A DNA stretch of 42,790 nt from JBCBKP01 sp038521625 (GCA_038521625.1 JBCBKP010000028.1:1-42790); one strand, 5' to 3'. Positions 24,588 to 32,356 are shown, counted from the first letter of the stretch. Translations and numbers: made by a program. The notes: generated by a model not told the origin, from the sequence alone.

Positions 24588-25189
24588 TCGTCGTCGAAGG
24601 CGCTGTACGTCCCGAAGTCGAACCGCGGCTCGTTGGACGAGGCGCCCATCGCCTTCGAGAAGATCAGCCCGATGAACAGCGCGACGCTCAGCACGATCAT
24701 CACGGCGGACGCGATCCACCACCCGCCGGCCGCGCTGACCGACCGGCTCATGACGTCGCCGGCCCAGGGGTAGACCGCGAAGTCCTCGCTCTGGTCCGCC
24801 TCGATGCTGACGGTGACCACGGCGTGCTTGTTGCCCGGGAAGTGCGCGATGCTGCGGTACCGCCGGCCGAGGAGTTCGGCCCAGTAGTCGACCTCGGTCA
24901 GCTCGAGCGCCTCGCCGTCGCCGGTGGTGACGGTTAGCGTCGCCTCGGGTGAGGGTGCGGACTTGTCGCGCACCGACGCGAGCACGGCGTAGCGCACGCG
25001 GTGATCGGGGAGCACGATCTCGACCGACTCGCCGCCGTCGAGCTCCGCGACCGGCTCAGTCATCCGAGACAGCGCCGGGATGAAGATCAGCGCGCTGGAG
25101 CCGACACCCACGCCGATGCCGGTCACGAGAAGGAGCACGGCGGCCACGAGCAGCAGACGGCGGACACGTTTGGGCGACGGACCGGGCAT
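24584..25189 (-). CDS. Uncharacterised protein with N- and C-terminal transmembrane helices
   Basis: 201 residues from ATG 25189. Helices at ~12-36 (LLLVAAVLLLVTGIGVGVGSSALIF) and ~158-180 (WWIASAVMIVLSVALFIGLIF) flank a ~115-residue beta-rich domain that should lie in the periplasm. That domain contains an IVLPDHRVRYAVLAS strand and an LTVTTGDGEALELTEVDYW segment. A proline-rich basic start precedes the first helix. The gene begins 26 bp after the pdhC stop, with overlapping downstream coupling. Function unknown. Confidence 0.65.
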   Translation of the reverse strand: MPGPSPKRVRRLLLVAAVLLLVTGIGVGVGSSALIFIPALSRMTEPVAELDGGESVEIVLPDHRVRYAVLASVRDKSAPSPEATLTVTTGDGEALELTEVDYWAELLGRRYRSIAHFPGNKHAVVTVSIEADQSEDFAVYPWAGDVMSRSVSAAGGWWIASAVMIVLSVALFIGLIFSKAMGASSNEPRFDFGTYSAFDDE

Positions 25190-25215
25190 CTCGCCAGACG
25201 ACCCTCCGGGTGAGA

Positions 25216-26565
25216 TCAGACCAGCAGCGCCGCCGGGCTCTCGAGGAGTTCCCTGACGGTGTTGAGATAGGCGGCCGCCATGGCGCCGTCGATGATGCGG
25301 TGATCGCTCGAGATCGTCATCGCCATCGAGTGGCCGATCTCGATCGCCGGCTCGCCGTCCTCGTCCTTGGTGATGAACGGCTTCTCCTCGGCCCGGCCGA
25401 CGGCCAGGATCGCGGCGTTCGGCGGGTTGATGATCGCGGTGAAGTGGTCGACGCCGAACATGCCGAGGTTCGAGATCGTGAAGGTGCTGTCGGACATCTC
25501 CTCGATCGTGAGGCCCTTGTCGCGGGCCTTCTTGGCGAGACGCTTGGTCTCGTCGGACAGGTCGCGCAGGCCCCGACGGTCGGCGTCGCGCAGGGTCGCG
25601 ACGACCAGCCCGCCGCCGCGCTCGGGCGGCAGCGCGATGGCGACGCCGACGTTGACCTGCCCGTGGACCCGGATCGAGGGGCCGTTGTCGTCCCACGAGC
25701 TGTTGACGTGCGGGTGCTGGTGCATCGCCAGTGCGCAAGCGCGGACGAGGAAGTCGTTGACGCTCAGCTTCGGGGGCCTGCTGCCCTCGGGGGTCATGCC
25801 GGCGAGCTGATCGTTGAGCTTCTCACGCAGGTCGAGCAGGTTGTCGAGGCGTGCCGAGACCGTGACGACGTAGTGGGGGATCGTCTGCGTGCTCTCGACC
25901 AGGCGCCGCGCGATGGTCGCCCGCATGTTGGTCAGCGGCTCGACGCGCGACTCGAGCGTGGCGCCGGCGGGCGGCAGCGGCGCCGGGGCGGGGGCGCCCG
26001 CGGGCGCCGAGGTCGCGGCGGCGCTCGGCACGCCGGAGCCGGTGAAGTTCTCGACGTCCTTCTTGATGATCCGCCCGGACGGCCCCGAGCCGGTGACCTC
26101 GGCGAGATTGATCCCGCGCTCGCCGGCGATCTTGCGGGCGAGCGGGCTCGCGAAGACGCGGTCCCCGTTCGCGCTGTGGCCGTTCGACCCGGCCGTGATG
26201 GGCGCTGGCACGGACGGGGCGGCCTCCGTCGCCGTCGCCGTGGGGGCCGCGGTATCCGACCCCGACTCGGTCTTCGCGGCTGGGGCCACCGCGCCCGCGG
26301 ACGAGGCCGCGGCGGAGGCGTCCTCGCCCTCCTCGGCGATGATCGCGATCACGGCGCCGACCGCGACCTGCTCGCCCTCGGCGGCCGCGAGCCTGGCGAT
26401 CGTGCCGTCGTCGAACGACTCGAGCTCCATGGTCGCCTTGTCGGTCTCGATGTCGGCCAGGACATCGCCCGAGGAGACGGTGTCGCCCTCCTTGACGTTC
26501 CACTTGACGACGGTCCCCTGCTCCATCGTGTCCGAGAGGCGGGGCATGGTGATCTCGATCGGCAT
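25216..26565 (-). CDS. pdhC: Pyruvate dehydrogenase complex E2, dihydrolipoamide acetyltransferase
   Basis: 449 residues. E2 passes acetyl groups from E1 to CoA. An N-terminal lipoyl domain (1-78) carries the modified Lys in ETDKATME (K43). After a Pro/Ala linker comes the peripheral-subunit-binding domain (SPLARKIAGERGINLAEVTGSGPSGRI, ~142-168), a second linker, and the catalytic domain ending in ISSDHRIIDG (His ~422, Asp ~426). Only one lipoyl domain is present. GGAG lies 8 nt before the ATG. The gene is separated from pdhB by the toxin-like gene and a GC hairpin, so independent initiation is possible. Confidence 0.94.
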   Translation of the reverse strand: MPIEITMPRLSDTMEQGTVVKWNVKEGDTVSSGDVLADIETDKATMELESFDDGTIARLAAAEGEQVAVGAVIAIIAEEGEDASAAASSAGAVAPAAKTESGSDTAAPTATATEAAPSVPAPITAGSNGHSANGDRVFASPLARKIAGERGINLAEVTGSGPSGRIIKKDVENFTGSGVPSAAATSAPAGAPAPAPLPPAGATLESRVEPLTNMRATIARRLVESTQTIPHYVVTVSARLDNLLDLREKLNDQLAGMTPEGSRPPKLSVNDFLVRACALAMHQHPHVNSSWDDNGPSIRVHGQVNVGVAIALPPERGGGLVVATLRDADRRGLRDLSDETKRLAKKARDKGLTIEEMSDSTFTISNLGMFGVDHFTAIINPPNAAILAVGRAEEKPFITKDEDGEPAIEIGHSMAMTISSDHRIIDGAMAAAYLNTVRELLESPAALLV

Positions 26566-26662
26566 GGCGCGGCTCCGAGGCGGCCTCGTCCCGGCCGTGG
26601 CTCTCGTCGTGGAGCCCCGCCCGGGCGGTCTCTGTTCGTGAGCCCGATGGTACGCGGTCTGG

Positions 26663-26679
26663 CCGGCCCGCAGGGCCGG
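26663..26679 (-). terminator. GC hairpin after the toxin-like gene
   Basis: A 7-bp stem (CCGGCCC / GGGCCGG) with a 3-nt loop begins 12 bases beyond the toxin stop codon in the transcribed direction. No T-run follows, so termination would be weak or factor-dependent. It could lower read-through from the pdhB-toxin unit into pdhC. Confidence 0.4.
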
Positions 26680-26691
26680 GCCGGGGCCCGC

Positions 26692-27678
26692 TCAGTTCAT
26701 CCGCTGGCCGGTGGCGAAGTCGTAGATGATCGCCCCGGGGTGGTCCTCGGGCACCGTCGGCTCGATGCCCTGGGCCGCGCGGCTCCTGGGGGAGTGCGCG
26801 TTCATGAAGATCATCTCGTGCTGCGTCCGCCGCCCGTCCGGCGCGATCTCGGTCCACTCGGCCTTGCGCATGAACGGGCGGGTCTCGGGTGGCTTGATGT
26901 GGTCGCTGACGCGGACCTCGATGCCGGTGCCCTCCTTGAGCTTGCGGGCCCACGCGTTCTCGAGCTGCTTGAATGTCCCGTTGCGGTTGGACCTGTAGTG
27001 CTGCAGCGTCAGGTTCTGCTGCCCGCCCGGCGCGCCGAAGCGGTTGCCGATCAGGTGGCCCGCGTCGTCGCCCATCCCCTCGCTGACGGCCTTCTGCGCC
27101 GACTTGCTGCGGTGCGTCGCGACCTTCCCGGGCACGCCCAGCCGCCCGGACGCCTCGCGCACCATGGTGCCGTTGGGCTTCATGAAGGTGTCGAACTTGA
27201 AGCTCGACGAGATGTCGGGCAGGTGCTTGCCGACCCGCCCCGCGACACGCCCGGGCGTCTCGGTGAGGAACTGCTTGACGAGGCGGCGGAGCCGGTTGAT
27301 CTGATCGCCGGCGTCCTTGGGCAGCATGTCGAGCGCCCCCTCGAGGCGCTTCATGATCGGCGCCAGCACACGCCGGGCGTCCGCGGACTTGCGGGCGACC
27401 TCGATCGCGGTCTCGACGGTCTTCAGGTACCGCGGCAGCTTCCCGGCCTTGGCGAGATCACCGACGTAGGGGACCATGCTCGCGACGCTCAGCCCGGCCC
27501 CGAGCCAGTCGCCCCGGACGACCGAGAGGATCGCCCCGGCCCCGTCCGAGATCGGCGTGGGATCGACCAGGCCCGCGATGTCGGCGACGATCTGGGCGAC
27601 GTCGAGGCTGAGCCTGCGGATATCGGCCGCGCTGTCCGCGCCCTTCGCCGCCCGCCCCAGATTCCCCGGTCCGGCCAT
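26692..27678 (-). CDS. Polymorphic-toxin-like protein: pre-toxin segment plus DNA/RNA non-specific endonuclease domain
   Basis: 328 residues. Residues ~30-85 (IADIAGLVDPTPISDGAG..., GDWLGAGLSVASMVPYVGDLAKAGK) match the small hydrophobic pre-toxin element that precedes many polymorphic-toxin tips. After a helical region, residues ~200-270 give the Endonuclease_NS-type core: DDAGHLIGNRFGAPGGQQN with the catalytic His at ~207, then NRNGTFKQLENAWARKL. The C-terminal part ends in EMIFMNAHSP. No signal peptide, PAAR, Rhs or MIX marker is visible, so a delivery route is not encoded here. The ATG has a strong GGAGGG site. The gene lies 34 bp after pdhB and before pdhC; no neighbouring gene is an obvious immunity protein. 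Codon and base use look like the surroundings. Confidence 0.78.
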   Translation of the reverse strand: MAGPGNLGRAAKGADSAADIRRLSLDVAQIVADIAGLVDPTPISDGAGAILSVVRGDWLGAGLSVASMVPYVGDLAKAGKLPRYLKTVETAIEVARKSADARRVLAPIMKRLEGALDMLPKDAGDQINRLRRLVKQFLTETPGRVAGRVGKHLPDISSSFKFDTFMKPNGTMVREASGRLGVPGKVATHRSKSAQKAVSEGMGDDAGHLIGNRFGAPGGQQNLTLQHYRSNRNGTFKQLENAWARKLKEGTGIEVRVSDHIKPPETRPFMRKAEWTEIAPDGRRTQHEMIFMNAHSPRSRAAQGIEPTVPEDHPGAIIYDFATGQRMN

Positions 27679-27712
27679 CCGTGGTCCCTCCGTCGGTGGA
27701 GCGACAACCGGA

Positions 27713-28804
27713 TCAGCCGCTCACGAGCTCCGTGACCGCTTCGACGATCCGGTCCGGGTTCGGCAGGTACTCGGCCTCGAGGTTCTTCGCGTACGGCGTC
27801 GGCACGTCCCTGGTGTTCACGCGGACCGGCGGGGCGTCGAGCCAGTCGAAGCCGTGCTCGCAGATCTGGGCGATCACCTCGCTGGCGACCGAGCCGAACG
27901 GCCAGCACTGGTCGACGACCACGACCTTGCTGGTGACCCGGAGCCGATCGATGATCGCGTCGATGTCCAGCGGGCGGATCGTCCGCATGTCCAGCACGTC
28001 CACCTCGATGCCGTCCGCGGCGAGCCGCTCGGCCGCCTCGAGACAGAAGTGGACCGGGCGGCCGAAGCTGACCAGCGTGCAGGCGTCGCCCTCCCGCGCG
28101 AGGCAGGCCCTGCCGAACGGGATGTAGTACTCCTGCTCGGGGACGTGGGCCTTGTCGCCCAGCATGCGTTCGCTCTCGAGGAAGAAGACCGGGTCGGGAT
28201 CGAGGATCGCGGTCTTGAGCAGACCCTTGGCGTCGTACGGGTTGCTCGGGATGGCCATCTTCAGGCCCGGCACGTTGCTGAACATGCCCTCGACGCACCA
28301 GCTGTGCGTCGAGCCGAGCTGCCCGCCCGCGCCGTCGTTGCCGCGGAAAACGATCGGGCAGCCCCATTGGCCGCCGGACATGTAGAGCATCTTCGGGGCG
28401 TTGTTCAGGATCTGATCCGCGGCGACCAGGCTGAACGACCAGCTCATGAACTCGACGATCGGGCGGAGCCCGTCCATCGCCGCGGCGATCGCCAGGCCCG
28501 CGAAGCCGTTCTCGCTGATCGGCGTGTCGATGATCCGCTTGGGCCCGAACTCGTCGAGCATCCCCTGGCTGACCTTGTACGCGCCGTTGTACTCGGCGAC
28601 CTCCTCGCCCAGCAGGAAGACCCGCTGGTCGCGCCGCATCTCGTCCTCCATCGCCTCGCGCAGCGCCTCGCGGAACTGGATCACGCGGTCGCCCTCGCGG
28701 CTCGGCAGCTCGTGCTCGGCCGGGAAGGTCGGGATCGTCGTCTCGCCCACGGCGGGGTGAACCTCGCCGGTGATCGGCTGCATCTCGGGGGCGTAGGTCG
28801 TCAT
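27713..28804 (-). CDS. pdhB: Pyruvate dehydrogenase E1 component, beta subunit
   Basis: 363 residues. With E1-alpha it decarboxylates pyruvate on thiamine diphosphate. Typical segments: REALREAMEDEMRRDQRVFLLGEEV, DTPISENGFAGLAIAAAMDGLRPIVEFM, GNDGAGGQLGSTHS, FFLESERM, then the C-terminal transketolase-type half with VDVLDMRTIRPLDIDAI and VVVDQCWPFGSVASEV. A ~35-residue extension precedes the conserved start. GGAG lies ~7 nt before the ATG. The lipase-like gene is 90 bp upstream and the toxin-like gene 34 bp downstream. Confidence 0.94.
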   Translation of the reverse strand: MTTYAPEMQPITGEVHPAVGETTIPTFPAEHELPSREGDRVIQFREALREAMEDEMRRDQRVFLLGEEVAEYNGAYKVSQGMLDEFGPKRIIDTPISENGFAGLAIAAAMDGLRPIVEFMSWSFSLVAADQILNNAPKMLYMSGGQWGCPIVFRGNDGAGGQLGSTHSWCVEGMFSNVPGLKMAIPSNPYDAKGLLKTAILDPDPVFFLESERMLGDKAHVPEQEYYIPFGRACLAREGDACTLVSFGRPVHFCLEAAERLAADGIEVDVLDMRTIRPLDIDAIIDRLRVTSKVVVVDQCWPFGSVASEVIAQICEHGFDWLDAPPVRVNTRDVPTPYAKNLEAEYLPNPDRIVEAVTELVSG

Positions 28805-28894
28805 CGCGCGCTCCGTGTCAGGCTCCGGCGGGGCGAACAGGCCCCGGTCACCGATGGTAGACGCGGCCGCGTCCCGGTGGGCCCGCCGGCTCGG

Positions 28895-30367
28895 TCAGGC
28901 CCGGATCTCGAAGATCTCCGGCGCCTGGCAGCGCTCGATCTCGAACCGCGCGATCGTCGAGGCGTGCATCGGGAAGTACCCGGGCAGCTCCGCCAGCCCG
29001 AGCTTGAGCGCGCCGATGTCCTCGTCGTTGTACGAGTAGTACCCCGCGCGATTGCCCCGCCCGCGGTCCGACGTCGAGAGCGCCGGCTCGGCCGTCACGC
29101 TGATCGAGATCCGGCGGCCCTCGCCGTCCTCGATCAGGTTCTCGATCTCGGTGACGTCCAGGTGGAACGCGCGGTGGGAGGGGTCGCGGCTCCAGGTGTG
29201 CACGTCGTCGATCACGCGCCGGTTGAACAGCTTGGTCAGGCTCTTGCTCGCTTTGATCCGTCCCGTGTTCCAGTTCACCTCGTCGGTGTCGTAGTACTCG
29301 AGCAGCCAGTCCTTCAGCCCCTGGCCCTGCGTGTCCCGCATCTGCAGGATGAAGCTGTGGTGCCCGTGCTTCTCGTCGTCGGGCTCGACGAACAGGTCGA
29401 AGAAGCCCTCCTGGTCCTCGCTCGCGGTGTCGAGCGCCTCCTGCAGCTCCGCGGTCTCGTCGTCGAGCCGGTCGACGTGCCCCGCGAACTTCGCGGGCGT
29501 GACCTCCAGCGAATCGCAGATCAGGTCCAGCGCCCGCTCCTGCTCGTCGCGGTCCTTTGAGCCCTTCCGGGCCCATTTGTTCAGCGTGACGTCCCCGTGG
29601 TCCAGGCGGTTGACAACCCGGAACGCCGTGTGCGCCGTGCACGGCTCGAGCTCCGCCTCGATCGGCGCCCTCGGGTCCCGCGGCAGGGCCTCGAAGAACG
29701 CGGTCAGCCTGCGGCAGCGCAGGCTCGCGCAGCTCGTTCGCACGACGCCGTCGCTGCCGTCGAACTCGAGGATGCCCAGGGGGCCCTTGTTGCCCTCGTT
29801 GCCGATCAGGACCGTGGTCAGGACGCCGTCCTTGCCGAACTTCTCGCCCGCCGCTCCGAACAGGTCACGCTCCGCGAGGTCGAAGCTGTAGCCCGAGCCC
29901 AGCTCGAGCCCGTCGAGGATGTGCGTGCCGGTCTCGAAGGCGCGGTCGGCGCTGCCGCCGCGGAGCTTCTTGTAGCCGTTGCGGGCGCGCCCGACGACGG
30001 ACTTGCCGTGGTGCGCCAGCGGCGAGCCGAAGTTGGCCGGCGCGAGCATGACCAGCCGGTGGATCGGCGGCAGGCGGTCCGGGTAGTGGCGGATCATCCA
30101 CTCGCGGACGACGAGCCCGCCGGTGGAGTGCACGATGCAGTCGGCCGACCTGGCGGTGCGCTTCAGCGCCGGGTGCTCGGACCACGCCCGCTCCATGCCG
30201 TCGGCCAGGTCGGCGTAGGTGACGTCGTCGTCGAGGCTCACCCAGTCGGCGAGGAAGATCGACTCCATCGGGCGGCCGAGCCGCTTCTGGATGTGGGTCT
30301 TCAGGCTGCGGAAGCTCGTGGAGACGTCGCTCCAGCCGTGCAGGATGACGATCGGTTTCGGCGGCAT
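28895..30367 (-). CDS. Alpha/beta hydrolase (lipase/esterase-like) with large C-terminal extension
   Basis: 490 residues from ATG 30367. The N-terminal half is a hydrolase: oxyanion-region PIVILHGWSD at ~4-13 and nucleophile elbow IVHSTGGLVVREW (Ser ~83), then LVMLAPANFGSPLA, as in lipases that act on acyl esters. The C-terminal ~240 residues (from about DEQERALDLICDSLEV) are not recognised. They include a beta-rich region with HSFILQMRDTQGQGLKDWLLEYYDT and repeated charged strands, which may be a binding domain. No signal peptide is present, so a cytoplasmic or specially exported enzyme is likely. The start has no Shine-Dalgarno but a TAATCT box 7 nt upstream. It is the largest of the genes separating pdhA from pdhB. 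Confidence 0.78.
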   Translation of the reverse strand: MPPKPIVILHGWSDVSTSFRSLKTHIQKRLGRPMESIFLADWVSLDDDVTYADLADGMERAWSEHPALKRTARSADCIVHSTGGLVVREWMIRHYPDRLPPIHRLVMLAPANFGSPLAHHGKSVVGRARNGYKKLRGGSADRAFETGTHILDGLELGSGYSFDLAERDLFGAAGEKFGKDGVLTTVLIGNEGNKGPLGILEFDGSDGVVRTSCASLRCRRLTAFFEALPRDPRAPIEAELEPCTAHTAFRVVNRLDHGDVTLNKWARKGSKDRDEQERALDLICDSLEVTPAKFAGHVDRLDDETAELQEALDTASEDQEGFFDLFVEPDDEKHGHHSFILQMRDTQGQGLKDWLLEYYDTDEVNWNTGRIKASKSLTKLFNRRVIDDVHTWSRDPSHRAFHLDVTEIENLIEDGEGRRISISVTAEPALSTSDRGRGNRAGYYSYNDEDIGALKLGLAELPGYFPMHASTIARFEIERCQAPEIFEIRA

Positions 30368-30374
30368 GGCCGGA

Positions 30375-30380
30375 AGATTA
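30375..30380 (-). promoter_or_regulatory. Candidate -10 box (TAATCT) for the lipase-like gene
   Basis: On the minus strand TAATCT is followed by TCCGGCC and the ATG. A TTGTGC sits 17 nt before it, a partial -35. This implies a separate, leaderless promoter inside the PDH locus. Confidence 0.42.
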
Positions 30381-30462
30381 CCGGACCCCGCCCGAACGCA
30401 CAATCAACGCGGCGCTTCGAGCTTGCGTTCCCGGATCGCGTCCCCGTGCTCCCGCTCAGGCC

Positions 30463-30481
30463 CGCCGGATGCATCCCGGCG
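30463..30481 (-). terminator. Hairpin after the pseudopilin-like lipoprotein gene
   Basis: Inverted repeat CGCCGG / CCGGCG around a 7-nt loop containing ATGCAT, 11 nt past the stop codon. No T-run. It could end the pdhA-led transcript. Confidence 0.35.
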
Positions 30482-30492
30482 CGACCGAGCGA

Positions 30493-30894
30493 TCAAGATC
30501 GGCTGACTTCGATGTCGTCGTCGGTGCCGTCCTCGCCGTCGGGGCCGGTGGTCCAGACGCGGAACGAGTCTTGCCCGGTGCTCTCGAAGCGGATGCGGTT
30601 TCCCCACGGGTCGGAGGCCGTCACGTCGGTCAGCACGCCGTCGGCGATCAGCCGATCGAGGTCGGCCGGGAGCGAGCCGTTGGCGAGGCTGAAGGCCTGC
30701 AGGGCGTCGGCGACGCCGCGGAGGCGGTTCTGGACCTCGACGTTCCGCGTGGCGGGGCTGACGTTGCCGATGCGGCTGCCGAACCCCTCGGCGGCGGTGC
30801 CGGGGTCGGGCAGGGCGTTGGGGTTGCTGGCCGACTGCTCCTCGCAGGCGGCGAGGGCCAACGCGGCGGTCAGGACCGTGGCAATGGTCTTCAT
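30493..30894 (-). CDS. Small lipoprotein with pseudopilin-like C-terminal region
   Basis: 133 residues. The signal peptide ends at LALAAC (Cys ~17). The mature part has a helix (NRLRGVADALQAFSLANGSLPADLDRLIADG) followed by ASDPWGNRIRFES and VWTTGPDGEDGTDDDI. This order is the C-terminal signature of type II secretion major pseudopilins (GspG), including the Asp-rich calcium loop. The prepilin N-terminal helix is absent and replaced by a lipid anchor. ATG 30894 overlaps the upstream stop (ATGA). Confidence 0.75.
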   Translation of the reverse strand: MKTIATVLTAALALAACEEQSASNPNALPDPGTAAEGFGSRIGNVSPATRNVEVQNRLRGVADALQAFSLANGSLPADLDRLIADGVLTDVTASDPWGNRIRFESTGQDSFRVWTTGPDGEDGTDDDIEVSRS

Positions 30895-31133
30895 GCGGCA
30901 CTCCCGTTCTGGGTCTCATCGATCGGCTCGGCCGACTCGATCAGCAGCACATCGAGCATGTCGAACGACTCGTCCGACTCGTCCGGTCTCCACACGACCA
31001 TGGTCCGCCCACCCGGAGAGAAGTTCACGAGCTCGGGGTGCGGGATCGGGACCTCTTTGCCGCTTGCGAGCCGAACCCGGAACGGACGGAACGGCTGTGC
31101 GCTCAGGAGCTTCTTGATCGCGTCGGCGGTCAT
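30891..31133 (-). CDS. Small conserved planctomycete-type protein
   Basis: 80 residues. The pattern LLSAQPFRPFRVRLASGKEVPIPHPELV followed by GGRTMVVW is one I associate with small uncharacterised proteins frequent in planctomycetes. It reads as a compact beta-rich fold without signal peptide or catalytic motif. It starts 7 bp after the pdhA stop with no clear Shine-Dalgarno, which suggests coupling, and it overlaps the next gene by 4 bases. Confidence 0.7.
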   Translation of the reverse strand: MTADAIKKLLSAQPFRPFRVRLASGKEVPIPHPELVNFSPGGRTMVVWRPDESDESFDMLDVLLIESAEPIDETQNGSAA

Positions 31134-31140
31134 CGGTTGG

Positions 31141-32262
31141 TCAGAGCAGCGGGTTCTTCAGGCCGTGGCGGTACTGGGCGTGCGGGCTCAGGTGCGGCAT
31201 CGGCAGGGCGTAGACGTCGGTCATCAGCTCCTCGAGCTGGGCCTCGGCCGCGCCGGCCGCGAAGTCGACCGCGTCCTTGACGACGCCCTTGATCTCCTTC
31301 TGCATGTCCTTCCACTCGTCCTCGGTCATGCAGCCGCGCCCGCCGTCGTCCTGCGGCGTCATGAGCTTGCTGGCGAGGCTTGCGATCGAGTCCTGCTCCT
31401 TGAAGCGGTCGACCTCGTCCTTGCTGCGGTATTTCTGCGGGTCGGACATCGAGTGGCCCTGGTAGCGGTAGGTCTTCAGATCGACGAAGCCGGCCTTCTG
31501 CTCCTCGCGGCAGTAGTCCACCATGGGCTTGAAGTTGTCGTAGACATTCAGGATGTCGAGGCCGTCGAATTCGATCGCGTGGATCTCGTAGCCGCTGGCG
31601 CGGCGGACCAGATTGTCGTGGCCCGCGGTGTGGCGGTGGAACGCGGTGCCCATCGAGTAGCCGTTGTTCTCGACGATGAAGATCACCGGGAGGTCCCAGA
31701 GGCCGGCCAGGTTCTGGGCCTCGTGGAACGCGCCCTGGTCGACGGCGCCGTCGCCGAGGTAGCACAAACAGACGCGCTTGGCGCCGGCGCCCATGACCTC
31801 GAGGCGGTACTTGCTGGCGAACGCGAGGCCGGCCCCCAGCGGCGTCTGAGCGCCGACGATGCCGTGCCCGCCGTAGAGGTTGTTGGGCCGGTCGAACATG
31901 TGCATCGAGCCGCCCTTGCCCTTGGCGCAGCCGGCGAGCTTGCCGAACATCTCGGCCATGCAGGCGGCCGGGTGCATGCCCCGGGCCAGCGCGTGCCCGT
32001 GGTCGCGGTACGCGGTGATGACCGGGTCGGCGTGCTCGAGGCAGCCGATGGTGCCGACCGCGCAGGCCTCCTGGCCCGAGTAGACGTGGCAGAAGCCGCC
32101 GATCTTGGCCTGCTGGTACGCCTGGGCCGTGCGGTTCTCGAACTCGCGGATCAGCTGCATCGAGTGCAGCCAGGCGATCAGCGTGTCGTTCGAGAGGCTG
32201 TCGGAGGGGCGCTTGCCGCCGGCGGTCCCGCTGGCGCTCTCGGTGGTCGTGGCCTGCGACAT
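31141..32262 (-). CDS. pdhA: Pyruvate dehydrogenase E1 component, alpha subunit
   Basis: 373 residues from ATG 32262, preceded by CAGGAG; an in-frame ATG at 32322 lacks such a site. The thiamine-diphosphate motif runs from CYLGDGAVDQGAFHEAQNLA to IVENNGYSM (GDG...NN). FCHVYSGQEA, AYRDHGHALARG, GKGGSMHMFD and the phosphorylation-loop-like YRYQGHSMSDPQKYRS are all typical. It pairs with PdhB. The organisation is unusual: three unrelated genes follow before pdhB. No E3 gene is in the window. Confidence 0.94.
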   Translation of the reverse strand: MSQATTTESASGTAGGKRPSDSLSNDTLIAWLHSMQLIREFENRTAQAYQQAKIGGFCHVYSGQEACAVGTIGCLEHADPVITAYRDHGHALARGMHPAACMAEMFGKLAGCAKGKGGSMHMFDRPNNLYGGHGIVGAQTPLGAGLAFASKYRLEVMGAGAKRVCLCYLGDGAVDQGAFHEAQNLAGLWDLPVIFIVENNGYSMGTAFHRHTAGHDNLVRRASGYEIHAIEFDGLDILNVYDNFKPMVDYCREEQKAGFVDLKTYRYQGHSMSDPQKYRSKDEVDRFKEQDSIASLASKLMTPQDDGGRGCMTEDEWKDMQKEIKGVVKDAVDFAAGAAEAQLEELMTDVYALPMPHLSPHAQYRHGLKNPLL

Positions 32263-32356
32263 CGTGGCTCCTGACGTTGGCTGCGCGGCGTCCGGGGTGG
32301 GGCGTGCCGGCTGCTCCGCCACGCCCGGATTTCGAGTTCAGAGGCCGCTCTCGGCG

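Noticed and set aside
25210..27735. 841-codon plus-strand open frame opposite pdhC and the toxin-like gene
   Set aside because: Its residues mirror the opposite-strand codon bias; both minus-strand genes have strong motifs and ribosome sites.
30368..30492. Small RNA or extra gene between lipoprotein and lipase-like genes
   Set aside because: Only 125 bp, holding one weak hairpin and a candidate promoter; no conserved structure could be shown from one sequence.
23399..32262. Recent mobile island carrying the toxin and lipase
   Set aside because: No transposase, integrase, flanking direct repeats or tRNA junction, and base use matches the neighbours.
27476..32274. Long plus-strand open frames (694, 506 and 601 codons) opposite pdhB, the lipase-like gene and pdhA
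   Set aside because: Shadows of well-supported genes on the other strand.
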